NCBI GenBank assembly: GCA_946807835.1
Contig: OX327697.1
Span: forward strand, 13,650,001-13,714,000
Length of the DNA stretch: 64,000 nucleotides
Source: Ailanthus altissimus
Taxonomy: Eukaryota; Streptophyta; Magnoliopsida; Sapindales; Simaroubaceae
Direction of reading: 5' to 3'
This document shows, one piece after another, positions 46,029 to 58,577 of this stretch. The notes under the pieces were generated by a model that had not been told where the DNA came from, did no database searches, and saw nothing but the letters and a program-made list of their open reading frames with translations. How positions within the stretch are numbered: position 1 is the first letter of the stretch; each line of letters opens with the position of its first letter. A program made the position numbers and the translations under genes.

Positions 46029-48130
46029 TCATTTTTTCTCTCTTGAAAAGTATTTGTCCTCAAATCATCACCTAAATCAGAAGGAGACAAATTAGCAATA
46101 TTAAAACTTGCTCTTATATTATACTCACCTAGAAGTTCTAACTTATAGGCGTTGTCATTGATCTTTTCAATCACTTAAAATAATCCATCTCCCCTTAAAA
46201 GTAGTTTAGAATACCTTTGAATAGAAAAACGTTCCTTCCTCACATGCAATCAAACCTAATCACTGGCTCAAATATAACTTTTTTGTGCCTCTTATTATCT
46301 TGGTTTACATATTGTTCAGTTCTTCTTTTAATGCTTTGTCGTGTCTTTTTATGAATGTACCTAACAAAGTTAGCTTTCTTCTTCCCATCTAAATTAACAA
46401 GCTCATCCATTGGTAAAAAAGTTAAATCCAGTGGAGTTAATGGATTAAAACCATACATAATTTCAAAAGATAAAAACTTAGTTGCTGAATGCATATTCCT
46501 ATTATATGCAAACTCTACATGTGGTAAACACTCTTCTCATGTTATTAAGTTCTTTTATATTATAGCACATAACAAAGTAGATAGTGTCTACTTTGGTTTG
46601 TCCATTAGTTTGTGGATGACAAGTAGTAGAAAATAAAAGTTTAGTTCCTAACTTATGCCACAAAGTATTCTAAAAATAGCTTAAAAACTTTGCATCCCTA
46701 TCTGAAACAATATTTTTAAGGTCAAATTTTGTAAAAACATAATAACCATGTAATTGATCAAGCATGTCATCTAATCTTGGAATGAGATCTCTATACTTTA
46801 CAATAATATTTTTTATGACGTAGCAATCAACACACATCCTCTATGACCCAACCTTCTTACGCAAAAGCAATACTGAAACCGTACAAGGACTCATACTTTC
46901 ACGCATAAATATACCCTCTCTCTATAAGCTCACTAACTTGCCTTTAAGGTTCTTTATCTCATCGGGATTGCTTTTATAGACTAGTCTATTTAGAATTGAT
47001 ACTCCAGGTAGAAAGTCAATTTGATGCTAAATTCTCCTTATTGGTGGTAAATCATTAGGTATCTTTTCAGGAAACACATCATCAAATTTCTAAAAAAGAG
47101 AAACAAAAATACTAGGAAAAGATGGATTAAGTTAAATAGTACTAAAATAAGTCTCTTTGTACAAAAGTACAATCATAGGTTGATTTAAAAACAAAGTTTT
47201 TTTTTTATTTCACTCTCTCTTGTATAGAAATTCACTTGTTTTCTCTATTTTCTTTTCTTACTAACCAAAATTTTCTTTTCTTTTTCACTCATTTTTTCTC
47301 TCCTTTTTGTTTTGGCCTCTCTTATTTTTGAACCCTTACTCTCTTTTTTCATATTACTCTCCCTTTTCAACTTCACTTGATCTTTATACACTTGTCTTAA
47401 GATTAAAGGTATAAGAGTAATTAATTTTCTTCTAAGTATAAAAGAGTACCTATTAGTGTAGCCATCATGAATTACATGTCTATAATACTATCATAGTCGC
47501 CCCAAACGAATATGCCCTATATGTATTGGCACTACATCACACAAAACCTCATCCTTATACTTTCAAAATGAGAATGAAACTAGTACTGGTTTATTTACTT
47601 TAATTTCTCCACAATCATTTAACTATTGTAGCTTATATGACCTAAGATGTTTCAAAGTCATCAAATTCAATTTTCCAATTAAACTAGTGCTACCTACATT
47701 AGTATAATTCTCCCCCATTGATAATCATGTTACATAACTTATTATTGACATGGCATTTAGTATGAAAAATATTATCACATTATACCTTCTCATCTTCTTT
47801 GATTCGCATACTAAGAGCTCTTCTTACAACCAAAAGCTCTCTAAAATGGAGAATCCATCAACCCAATACTCAATGTCACTTACATCCTCTAAAGGTGGTA
47901 TGAGTTCATCATCAGATTCACTTTTGATCTTAATATCACCATCAACTTTCAATATCATTACTATTTAGTTTTAGCATTTAGATGCAATATGACTTATTCT
48001 CAAACACTTAAAGTATTTGAAATCTCTATTTCTAGAAGCTTAAGAATCACATTTACCTTTGTTTGGTGCACCTCTATCTTTGTAATTTTTGGAAGTTTTG
48101 GCCTTAGGCTTGAAATTAGGCTTTTACTCC
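45980..48130 (-). mobile_element. Degenerate Ty3/gypsy internal region
   Basis: On the minus strand the order is zinc knuckle (CFKCLRISHIASKC near 48030), protease (DNIFHTKCHVNNKLCNMIIN near 47740), a short reverse transcriptase start (near 46960-46800), the integrase end (46494-46240) and the post-integrase tail (46174-45980). The central pol is deleted, as in the 415-3270 copy. In the protease the catalytic IID has become IIN. The tail runs without a break into the 3' LTR and ends at a TGA inside it. No 5' LTR of this family is found beyond 48130. Confidence 0.8.
46240..46494 (-). pseudogene. Gypsy integrase C-terminal fragment
   Basis: The frame reads MHSATKFLSFEIMYGFNPLT, PLDLTFLPMDELVNLDGKKK and ANFVRYIHKKTRQSI, the conserved end of the integrase core and start of its C-terminal domain. 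A frameshift near 46240 leads to the ERFSIQRYSKL-like GPY/F-linked block and then to the tail at 46174. Confidence 0.85.
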
Positions 48131-48199
48131 AATTTAGTTTTCATGTAGAATAAGAACTTGAATTATGCCCAATTCATGTGGAACTCTTCCTCTTCATTT

Positions 48200-51100
48200 A
48201 ATATAATTATTTTAATCAAATTAAGTAAATTAATGGCCAACATCTAACCCCCTCATTACATTAAAATATAATGGTCATGATTAATATATTATCATATTAT
48301 CTAATAATATAATAATAATAATAATATCTAATTTAATTATTCAAAAAAATTGAATAATTACATTTTACCTTACTAGTTTTTACTACTAAGGTTAAATGGT
48401 AAAACTAAGGTAAAATCAAATCATGGACCAAATTGTGCCACTTGTTAACATCATGTTAATTAACAACTCTTGTTAATTAATTCAATGATGTACTTAATAA
48501 TTAAGTCTTGACAAATGCACATCCTAAGGGATCCCGAAATAATTTGTATTATACAATCCCTATTAGTAGTATTGGCGCCTAGATTTCGGTATAGAGAAAA
48601 TAAGACACCGTAGGGTTACTCGATTTTAACCCTAATAGAAATATTCCCTTTATAGTGCACGTGAGAGATATTAGACCTAATTTGGTAATTTCACACTCGA
48701 TCGGTGCGCCGAACGACCCTAGAATATTTTTGAAATTTTTCTCTATTAGTTTAGAAAAGAAAATCCTAATTTACTACATGAATTTCCATTTAAGGGTTAT
48801 GAATGGAACAAGCCTTTATTGAGAAACATAATCCATATATTAGAGAATGGACCAATTAGAAGAAATCTTATGGATTGCCAAGTTAGAAGTTCTAGTTAGT
48901 TCTTTGAACTATTCTAACTAGATAGTTACAAATGAACTAATTATATAATTAGTTTTTAACTAATGAAAAATTAGTAATTTTGAGTAAGTTGAAGGACAAA
49001 AAGGTCAATTGAGGGAGCACTATATATATGTTAGAAGTGTGTAGAATTTTCAAGTGATCAAAAAGCAAACACTTAGAGCAAAAAGGAGAGCAAATTCGGG
49101 CAAGGTGAAGAGGTGCTGCTACAGTGAAATTTCAGTTTTTTTTTCATGATTTTTCATGTGTAATCAAGCTAAAATAAGGTTATATATGAATCCTTAAGCT
49201 CAATTGAAGCCTCAATTAGTGAAAATGCAAGAAAAAGAGGTAAGAAAAGCATTGTTTTATGAGTTTGATAATTGAACTTTCAAGAATGCTCCAATTGACA
49301 TTCTTATGTGTATTCTTGGCTTAGATTGAGTTAAATTCTAGTTTGGAGCTTGAAGGAGTCGTCAATTTGAAGAAATTGGCAATGTGAGAATTAGGGTTTT
49401 GGTGATTTTGTTATAGAGATTTCAATTGGTTGTAATTAGGGCTTTAGAATGAAATTGGCATGATTTTGTTGTAATTGGAACAAGAAATTGAGAAAAGGAA
49501 TGTGTTGGAACCTAGGGTGAAATTCTACCACTTTAGGGAAGTTAGGAATTGAGTGGTGTTTTGATTGAATTGTTGTGTGTAAATTGTGCATATTGTAAAT
49601 TGAATGTATATGGTTGATGGAAAAACCAAAAATGAAGAAAATGGGACATAATTGTCCATGTTGGAAAGGTGAAGTGCAATTATGTCCAACCAAGTTAAAA
49701 GGTGTTCAATAATTTTCACGGCGCCGGATGGTGAGTTAGTTTCGATTATGGCTCCGTAACTAAAATTGGGAAGTAGTATGCATCCGGGCTTTGTATGCCG
49801 ATTAGGGCGTTTAGTAGTTAAATGAGATTCTAGCATTCGATTTAGTTCTAAATGTCAGTTGTGGCGCGTAGGTGAAGATAACCGAGAGCGTTAACGGGAG
49901 CAGAAATCGGGAACGAAATTGAGCGCGGAGCGGTTGTGAGTGAAAATCTGCCATTTCTTTTACTTTGCGTTTATTATGTTTTCGCATAATGAATATGCAT
50001 GTTTTATGAGCTTTCGATGCATAACCATGATTTATGATCTTGATACATATTCATAGACATGCCTTTACAAGTTTGAATTAAGAAACAGTTTTAAAATTTC
50101 TGCATTCATTTTTAAGGCCATTGGTACCCTCAGATTATAGTGGTGATGATTGTATTAGACCCAGCAGGTATATCCCGTGCACATGGGCAGGTCTTGGGGG
50201 TGTGTCACTAACTCCGGAAATTTGGGAAGTTGAGTCATGTGAGTCGCTCTATGTGTACGGGGTATTATCTCGCTATATGCATACGATGTAGGATTCCGCT
50301 GCATAGCCAGTGAGATGTCTTGAGATGTCACTGTGGGTGCTGCTAGTTGAGGTGCCCCGTGACCTAATCATGTGTGCGGTGCTAGTTGAGTCGCTGCGTG
50401 GGTATAGAGCTTTAGGGTTACCATTGGTACAGTTTAGAAAGAAAATGGTCGAGCGAGGATTTTACTAGTTTTCGATTTACCGATAGCATTTATGCATTTA
50501 TATGCACACAGCAGTTATTATGTTATACAGATTCTGAATATAGTTTTCCAAAGATGTAGATAAAACACGTTTGGCAAGATTTCAATAGCATATGATGTTA
50601 GAAACCATTTTACAGTTTTACATCAGTTTTAGAAGCATGATTTCTGCGTGAACTTTAGAATTTGCTATCTATACATGATGTTATTTTATTGAAATTTTAT
50701 TTGCACTCACTGAGCTCCTTTAGCTCACCTGTTTTGTGTTTTATATTTTCTGAACCCCTTTCCCAGGTGCAGGTCTCGGTACGCAAGCTGCTAATTCTCC
50801 TATTGCCGAGTAGTGGGCCGAATCCGAAGATCATTTTTGTACATGTAAATGTGCTAAATAGCACCCTTTACTTTATGGATAATAGTTGTAGGCATGTATA
50901 TTTGGATGTATGTTTTGAACCGAGAAAAAGAGATTTCAATTTTATGATGATCGTTCTTTTTACTTCTATGATTACGCTTATTTGTGATTCAAATGAATAA
51001 TTGAGCTGTGTTGAATTTGATTTGGGGAAGGACTGGAGGTCCAAATTGGTAGAATTGAGATGTATTGGAAATAGAAGTGAAATTTCTTTGCAGGTTTTAT

Positions 51101-51324
51101 ATGAATTTTCTGAAAAACAGGGAAAACTCTGTCCGTTTGTTTTTAAAATTAAGATGTCATTTTCGTGTATGTTACTAGACCTTCTTAGTAATAACAAGAA
51201 TTAAAAAGGGGTTCGCCTCGCGGAATTTCTCAACATACTCAGTTAGGTTCGGAGAAACTTCTGTCGGGGTGCCCGGCAGGGCCACTGGGATCTATAGTAG
51301 AGGGTCTCGGGTCGGGTCCTGTCA
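48200..51324 (+). repeat. Large LTR-like region, no gene
   Basis: No conserved protein is encoded. A TATA box (CACTATATATATG at 49017-49029) lies upstream of a possible transcript start. A CACTCACTGAGCTC...TTTAGCTCACC block at 50703-50730 and the ending GGGTCGGGTCCTGTCA at 51309-51324 are typical of the long LTRs of Tekay/Del-like gypsy elements. The right end at 51324 is fairly clear; the left end is not, and no second copy is present, so it is probably a solo LTR. Confidence 0.45.
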
Positions 51325-51329
51325 TAATT

Positions 51330-52510
51330 ATTCTATTTTGATGGAATTTATTGGATCAAATTATTCAATCCAGTCTGCTACCCAGTGCTCAACGAGTATA
51401 CTTCATATTGTGAGACTCTCTATGTCCACACCTAATTTGTCATATGGAGCTCCTCTATACATCTGTGAACAATACTCCACACATATGTTACAGATATTAT
51501 AAATCAGTGTGTTAGACCATGCAAGTTAAGATTATTGCGTATTTGTATAATCCCTCCATCATTTATATCCTGGAAGAGCAGAGATATGATCATCACCGTC
51601 AAATCTCTATTTGCTCAACCATCAACTTGTCTCCAGATTTATATTTCCTTAAACAATATCCATAAACACTTTTGTGATATTATTTATCCCTTTGGAATAT
51701 ATTTTTCAATCTTTATACTTGTGGCCACAAGACTTTCTGAAATACAATCTTGGAGCATCAGGATATACAACCCACACATATGAGCTGATGAATCCTATAT
51801 CTACGCACACTGGACTCCATAAGCATCGGACCATACCCAGCGACACACAGCGGTCAGACTATAAAAGGTCTCTGACATGTGTGGAACCAAAGTATGGTGG
51901 ATCACTCACAAGCCCACTATAGCGCTCAGGTCAAAGGACCACAATACTACTCAACTCGAAAAACCTTCCATTGACGGTTTTATAAAATGTCTATTAGAGG
52001 TCTTTGTGAGTCTGTTCAATATCCAGTCCTCACTGAATACATATATGTTTATACAAGCTTCCACTAAGCTCATAATTTACTAAGACTAACCATTTGGACC
52101 TTTCAGATATAAACATACACTAATCTATATTAATGGGTTTCACCGATAAACCTGCATCGATGAAATTAGATCAAGAATATTATATTTGAGAATATATTTG
52201 CATAATGATATTTCTTAGCACCATCTGCAACTCTTTGCAGCTATGTCATTATAAATATATTCTTATGTCATTGTCCTATTTCAGACAAGGCTCTAACTAT
52301 TTAAATTTTGCTAACTCTATTAATGTGCTAACTCTTAGCATTGATCTAAACTCTTTTAGACCATATTTGAACTCCTTCAGATCATAAAATGTCTGAAACG
52401 TTACAAGCATCTCACCATTTATTATAAATAATATTAACAATTGTATTAGAAATGATAATTGTATAAATACTATCATTGAATATTTATACATATGGAATGG
52501 CACGTAAGCA
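51330..52510. repeat. Dispersed noncoding repeat, copy B (LTR-like)
   Basis: The last 360 bp match 1-410 of the window. The preceding part has no protein-coding content. It is most likely the remainder of the same LTR-like repeat, which is truncated in copy A by the window edge. Confidence 0.5.
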
Positions 52511-52540
52511 CAAATCTCAACAAAATCGATGGGTACAAGG

Positions 52541-52718
52541 ACGAACCTCTAAAAGCCTATAAGGCCTCCATGAGATAGGGGCGGGGGTTCGATTCCTTGG
52601 GGGTGCAGGTAACCTGAGAATTGTGTGTTGGGACACCAGTGGCTCTGAGGTGTCATTCAGCTGGTGGACCAAGGTGTTGGTTGGTCCCAAACACTCTAAC
52701 AAAAGGGTCGGCCTTTTT
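52541..52718 (+). repeat. SINE-like repeat, copy 1
   Basis: The segment starts GAACCTCTAAAAGCCTATAA and contains GGGGTTCGATTCC, a good polymerase III B box, then GGTAACCTG and TGGTGGACCAA. Copies 2 (52719-52873, minus) and 3 (52911-53075, plus) share the same order of words. Confidence 0.5.
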
Positions 52719-52873
52719 GTAAGACTGTGGTAGAGCCCACCAACCTTTTGGTCCACCAGTGGGACCCTAAAGCCATTGACACACCACCAAAGGCCCTCGC
52801 AGGTTACCTACACACTTAACCAATGTCAAACCTGGAATCTCATCCCTTATAGGCCTTTCAGGTTCAATGGTTG
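52719..52873 (-). repeat. SINE-like repeat, copy 2 (inverted)
   Basis: On the minus strand it reads GGCCTATAAGGGATGAGATT, CAGGTTTGACATTGG, GTAGGTAACCTGCGAGGGC and CCACTGGTGGACCAAAAGG, ending CCACAGTCTTA. It pairs with copy 3 as an inverted repeat. Confidence 0.55.
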
Positions 52874-52910
52874 TACCTATTGGGTTGGCCAGCCTGCGAA
52901 GGCGTAGATA

Positions 52911-53075
52911 TCGAAGGTTGACCATCGAACCTTAAAAGCTTATAAGGGATGAGATCCTAAGTTCGACATTGGTTGGGGGTCGTAGGTAACCTGCGAGGGC
53001 TGTGGTGGTGCATTAGTGGCTTTGGGGTCCCACTGGTAGACCAAAGGGTTGATAGGCTCCACCACAGTCTTACAA
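52911..53075 (+). repeat. SINE-like repeat, copy 3
   Basis: It contains GCTTATAAGGGATGAGATCC, AAGTTCGACATTGG, GTAGGTAACCTGCGAGGGC and ends CCACCACAGTCTTA. Its right end touches the 3' end of the minus-strand Mutator-like copy. Confidence 0.55.
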
Positions 53076-53586
53076 TAAGTGCATTATAAAATAAGTGCAT
53101 CGAAGTTACGAAACTCGACACTCATACATAATTAAGCCTCAGGATCTAGCTCGTTTCTATATTTTTCAGATTCATCTGAAATAGAAAAAATAAATATTAG
53201 CCTTACATTATAGTGAAATTAAATATCAACAAGGTAGTTTTATAAACAAAAATACATCACCTGCTTTGTAAAGGGATAGGGTTTTGACATATCTGTTGGT
53301 TATGTTCATGCTGTCTATAATGACTACATATATTCTTCGATGGTTCCTTCCCTTAAAATAAAATCCGATTCATCCGACGTTTGTCTAACTGTTGACCTGC
53401 TGTCGGAGGCTGAATATCCATATTTTTCAAATACTCTGGGATAATCCAATCCAACACTTAGCCAACTGAATGTACTGGCTCGCTATAGGCACGAAATAAA
53501 GTCTAAGATGTGCAATAAGTCGAACAAAGACTCTCGTGTAATAATCTTATGTATCTACATATGGTGAGTGCTTGAGGACAAGACAG

Positions 53587-54516
53587 CTACCGATAGTCAA
53601 ACTTTTGACAACTACATCTTCCTTTGCCAATGTCTACTATCCAGTGCACACCACTATCTTTAACTACAAATCGTAAATCATCAACAAACGAAATTTTCAT
53701 TCGACTTACGTCATCGTTACGTTTCATTACTTTATGATGTGCCCAGTTCATCAAGATATTCATCATATTTTGTTCTGCCAATTGTCTATAGTAAAACCAC
53801 AATTGCGTTAGTTCCTGCATTCACTCTACCAAATTGGTCACTAAAAGCTTTCTTACTTCTTTTGCAACTATATCAATGCTCTCATCAATATTAGTAGTCA
53901 TGACGTCGTACCTTCTCAAAGCACCAGTTGATCGGGCCCATCTTATCGTACTAACATCCTCCTCTAAATACTTCGTAACATTGGGTCTCATTTATCGCAT
54001 CTTATTTAATTGGTGTTAAAAATCAGGGACATGATAAGTCTTGACAGCAGTGAAGTAGGCAGACAAGTATACCTATATTTTAAACTTTTCTGATGCTAAC
54101 TTGTATTTTGTCATCAAATGATAGATATAGAACCCATAATATGCATGAGAAAATACACCCCGTATAACCCTCTCAATAGTAGCGTGTCAATTAGATATAA
54201 AGACAAGATTCTGATGGCCTGTAATTACTCCCCGGAGTTTAACCATAAACCACTCCCAAGAAGTATTATTTTCTGAGTCAGCAATTCCCTAGGCCAATGA
54301 AAAATTTTGATTGATTCCATCTTTACAAATGACCACAAACATTGTAACAAGATAGAAACCTTTCAAAAATATTTTATTCACTACAATCACCGGTCGGATA
54401 GATGTATTAAAACCTCTGATGAAAGGTTCTAACACCAAAAAAAAAATACTTGAAGTAATTATCCGCGTCAGTTTCCAAATGAGTAACCGTGCTCGGGTTA
54501 TTTTATTATAACACAT
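53587..54516 (-). pseudogene. Mutator-like transposase core and SWIM region
   Basis: The 54516-54289 frame contains FIRGFNTSIRPVIVVNKIFL and KGFYLVTMFVVICKDGINQN. The first catalytic Asp (VDG in relatives) has become Asn (VNK). After a stop, SENNTSWEWFMVKLRGVITG and VFISN lead to a TGA; the second catalytic position, normally ISDRH, reads ISN then stop then H. Further down, YLEEDVSTIRWARSTGALRR leads to the frame 53820-53587, MQELTQLWFYYRQLAEQN, ending with the SWIM start WIVDIGKGRCSCQKFDYR; the second half of SWIM (CxH) is broken. The enzyme cannot be active. Confidence 0.85.
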
Positions 54517-55020
54517 AGCTGTATGCAGGAGGCAATTTGAACGAATCCTCTGGAGTACCTCTTATCAATCTTAATGCACACTCCATAGCTCTCCAAGATG
54601 TAGTATACGTTATCTGAATACTGAATTCTTTACTGACTAATGTAAACTTATTATTTATTACTTTAGTAATAATTCAGCTCTTGGCTTGCCCTTGACCATT
54701 TCGTAATTAACTCAAAACACAAGTGTTCTCTACATTTACTCGCCTTACGATGAAACAATATCGCTCTTCTATCGATACTACCTGTAATCTCTACTTGCAT
54801 CTGTCATCATCGCATTTCAACTCAAAACAATCTTTGATAGACTTATAAACTCTAAAGTTCCATTTTCCCTTCAGTGCAACTATACTTATAGCTTCATAAA
54901 TTTCAACTTTGTTATTATACAACTTTCTTACAAACACATCACCAATCCCAGTAGAAGATATCTTTTTCTATATGTTCAAGTTAAATAGTGATATTCTGGG
55001 CTGAAACTGAAATGGGTTTT

Positions 55021-55760
55021 CTACCTTAACCCTTTCTTCTCTGTCATAATCATTATTATCATCATTACCCTCATCATCATCATTATGCTCACATCATCGT
55101 CATTATCACCAGTATCATCATTTCCATCCCCAGTCTCTTCATAATCATCATTATAATTATTTCTACCATCATTATTAATCTTATAACCAACATCGTAACC
55201 ACGATTATCATTCTTATAACGTTTCTCATTTACCCAATCATTTCTCACATTTTATCTAACATTTTAACTAATATCATAGCCAAGATTAATGTCAACATCT
55301 CCATATATCTGACTATTATAAGATGTGTAGCCTGATTATTCGTTGAACATTAGAGGAGAATAATGATAATCCTTCGGGGGATTTGGAACATACACAGGGG
55401 TTGCCGATGAGAATTGATTAGCATAACCTTGTTTTTGCTCCATGGGTGCTTCTGCATTACTTTCATATTTAGGACCTTGAGCATCCATTATTACACAAAG
55501 AGGTGTAGCCATATTATTCTATAAGGTCAATCACAATATTACACCGTCGTTATTTTCAAGTGGAATAGGTCTTAACTTTATAGTACTTAAAGGAATCTAA
55601 AAAATCAGAGTCATATAATGCACCTAATCAACTCTCAGAAGTCGACAAACTCTTTTCAATAATGCTTCATATTTAATATTTTTTGGAAGTATGTGCATAT
55701 TTTGATATCCAACGTATCTCTCAAAACCATCATTAGACTCTCCCATCTTCCCCTAAAGCA
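55021..55760 (-). pseudogene. Mutator-like transposase N-terminal domain
   Basis: Minus-strand words FERYVGYQNMHI, STIKLRPIPLEN, MATPLCVIMDAQGPK and SNAEAPMEQKQGYANQFSSA match the plus copy (58578-59273) in order. The frame 55248-55021 is an Asn/Asp-rich linker (NDDYEETGDGNDDTGDNDDD) that then runs into a Met-rich wrong frame and stops at GLR, exactly as in the plus copy. Confidence 0.75.
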
Positions 55761-55859
55761 TACAATGGTCAAAATTTGCACCATGATAAATTAACACTTA
55801 AAAAAACATTGCCAAAAATAATTATTAGTTTAGTATACAATAAATTTAAAAATAATACA

Positions 55860-57480
55860 AATTATTAAATTAACATATAAATAAATATATAAATATACTT
55901 AAAGTAAAATAAATAATAAAAAATAAATTGAATGTCATGTGGCCAAGCTGTCTTGCGCCTGGCGCTGCTAGGCACTTGACAAGGCGCGCCCCAGCAGACC
56001 AAGCGCCTTGTCAAGCGACAAGGTGCTGCTAGGACACACGCGGCACCGTGGTGCGAGTGCCACAGTGCCCACCCATGGTGCGCCATAGCATGCGCATCAC
56101 ACTGAAGCATGCGCCCTAGCTGACGAGCCACATGGCTTCACAATCCTTGGTGCATGGGCCACAGTATCCACACATAATCTACGCACCAACGCGTATAGCC
56201 AAAGTCAGCTGAAAAGATCCGCCATTTTCGACCATTTCTAGCAATTTACACACATTTTCAACCTATTTTACATATTACTAAGACTACATCTATACATTTC
56301 TAATAATTACATAAACAACTCAATAACACAATAAAACTAAATTTAGAATAAAAACTCACAAAGTTTCTCCCAATTTCAATTATTTCAACTTCACAATTGA
56401 TTATTTTACTTTAAATCTTCAAAATATAATATATTTAAAGACGATCTACAAATTTGGAACAAAATTTGAGAAGTGGCTATAAGTTAGAAAAGAAAGAGTG
56501 GAGCGGTTTTAATTTGAGAAAAAACCAAAAAATGAAAAATGTAACAAGGGATAAAGGTTTAAATAGTATAAAGAAGTTTGACTGGGAAATAAATAAAATA
56601 AAATTATTAGTATATAGTATTAGAAAAAAAATATTATTAGCATATAACAAACTATTACATAATTAAATAATGACAAAAACTTAAAAGTAATTACAACTAA
56701 AAAATAATAATATATAATAATGATAAAATAATTTAAAATTACAAAATGATAAAATTAAACACATTAAATTAAACAATTATTAATAAATAAATGAATTTAC
56801 TTACAATTTTAATATATTTTTAAATTACAAAATATAATTAAAAAATACAAATTTTTTTTTAAAAATTACCCTGTGGCGCCCTACCGTGGCGCCATGTGTC
56901 AGACGTTGTGGGGCGCATGTTGGGTGGCGCGCGTCAGCGTGACATGCGTGCCATAGTGCGCCACATTGACTCCACCAGTAAAATAAATGGTTGGAATTCA
57001 CTATTTGTGGGCTATTTTCAACCATTTACATATATTTTACACATTAGTAACACTAAATCTATACATTTTTAACAATTAAATATAAAAACAACTCAAAAAT
57101 ATAAGAAAACTAAATTTAAAGTAGAAACTCACTAATTTTAGCATATTTTTCAGTTTTTTCAACTCTATAATTGATTGATTATTTTAGTTCAAATATTCAA
57201 AATGTATATAATGTAAAGCTGATTTATAAATTTGAAACAAATTTAAAACAAAAGCAGAGAGGAGAAGAGAGAGTTTGATAGATAGAAAGAAAAATCATAA
57301 TAAAAATAAAAAGGGTATGATTTTAGTTTTGTAGTTAATATATTTTAAAAATTTTAACCGGGTCAAAATATAATTCAAAATATTTTTTGAGTCAAAATGG
57401 AAAATTTCCTATAAAAGTGTTTTTAGATTTCAAAAGGACAATAATGGCACGCGCTATTTATTATAATATATGATCACGCA
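55860..57480. repeat. Mutator-like upstream region with two direct repeats and GC-rich blocks
   Basis: Two segments, 56200-56475 and 56985-57260, are direct repeats about 785 bp apart; they share CATTTTC-ACCATTT, AAACTAAATTTA, AATTGATT-ATT and a final GAAACAAATTT-like end. Each is preceded by a GC-rich block full of GGCGC and GTGCGCCA words (55940-56130 and 56870-56970) in otherwise very AT-rich DNA. The region lies upstream of the minus-strand transposase, but the nature of the GC-rich blocks is unknown. No gene is supported. Confidence 0.55.
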
Positions 57481-57794
57481 ACATCTGCCTCATACCGTGG
57501 TGGCCACCAGTCTATGGGAAATTCTCCGAGTTGATCGTTATTTTAATATTAACTTTTATTTTAACCAAAGTCAAATATTTTAAATTATATTAACCAAATA
57601 TACGTTATGTTTACTATTTTACCCTTATTACAGTTTTAATAATTGTTATTGTTATTTAAGTTTTTATTTTATTTTATATAAATTATTGAAGAATATAAAT
57701 TTTTAAATAATTAAAATTTAAATTAATTATAAAAAGATTGTAAATTTATAATAATAATAATTAAAAATAATAGTAATAAAAATTATAAAAACAC

Positions 57795-57830
57795 AAAATG
57801 GTCGCTGGGCGCTCGCCCAGCGACCATTTT
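57795..57830. repeat. Perfect 17-bp inverted repeat (hairpin)
   Basis: AAAATGGTCGCTGGGCG is followed by CT and then its exact reverse complement. The GC-rich stem stands in almost pure A/T DNA. It could form a very stable cruciform or RNA hairpin. Confidence 0.95.
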
Positions 57831-57839
57831 TCTATATTT

Positions 57840-58570
57840 TTAATAAATAAATTTAAAAATAAAATAAATAATTATATATTAAATATTCTTTGTATTTTTT
57901 ATTTTATTTAAATATATAAACCATCGTAATTTTATATTTGTTCTTTTATTATCCATTCACAATATCATCTCTCATTTTATTTGATTCTTAAATCTGGTGC
58001 GTTCTCAAAACTCACAGATCTGCTCTCAAAACTCATATCTCTCGATTCATCTTTACGCAAAGATCAAAGATTCAGAGTAAAAAAAAAAAGCTAAAGTTTT
58101 AAAAAAACAAGTAAAATTTTGTTTATTTTAATTTAATTAATAGTATTATTTATATTTATTGAAATAAACGATTAAAGTGTTTAGATATATATCTGTTATG
58201 ATTGAGTGGTGGCTTATGATTGAGTTGTGGTTGCGCCATATATAATTGTTGCTGGTGGTCGATTGGTATGCGTCTGCGCGTGACTGCACATATAGTTGTT
58301 GTTGGCCACCGTCGTGCGCGCACTAGTAACAACAAGGTGCTCATGTACAACCCGTCCTGATGAGCACTGATTGTAACAAGGTGCTCCTGCGCACCACCGC
58401 AACATTATAACACCATCACCAAATAGCTCTCATTTTTTCTAAACCTGCATATTATATTTATTTTATATATTTAAAATAAAAATATATTATATATATAAAT
58501 AGTTATATATTCAATTATATTTTTTTAATTTAATTAATATAAAATTAAATTAAAATTATGTTATATTATT
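57840..58570. other. AT-rich leader of the plus-strand Mutator-like gene
   Basis: Mostly A/T with no coding content. A more balanced stretch (58195-58410) holds repeated short words (TAACAAGGTGCTC twice, about 50 bp apart; TTATGATTGAGT twice). TTTTCAGGTATG at 58571-58580 could be a splice acceptor just before the transposase start, implying a 5' intron. Confidence 0.4.
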
Positions 58571-58577
58571 TTCAGGT

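Larger units (their letters stand above)
53076..55770 (-). mobile_element. Degenerate Mutator-like element, minus-strand copy
   Basis: This is a homologue of the plus-strand element at 58578-62220, in opposite orientation. On the minus strand one can follow the N-terminal domain (55770-55250), the Asp-rich linker (55248-55021), the zinc/DNA-binding region (about 54980-54600), the transposase core (54516-54100), and the region before SWIM (53940-53600). The 3' end shares GAGGCTTAATTATGTATGAG and GTCGAGTTTCGT with the plus copy at 61998-62028. It lacks the 790-bp tandem duplication. Stops and frameshifts are numerous. Confidence 0.8.

Noticed and set aside
49436..51783. Several open frames of 60-110 residues
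   Set aside because: They fall in LTR-like DNA on both strands with no conserved motif.
55865..56131. Minus frame with Ala/His/Cys-rich sequence
   Set aside because: It is a translation of the GC-rich block; composition explains it.
58156..58405. Overlapping minus frames rich in Gln, Thr and Asn
   Set aside because: The stretch is short repeated DNA upstream of the Mutator-like gene and the frames share no family words.
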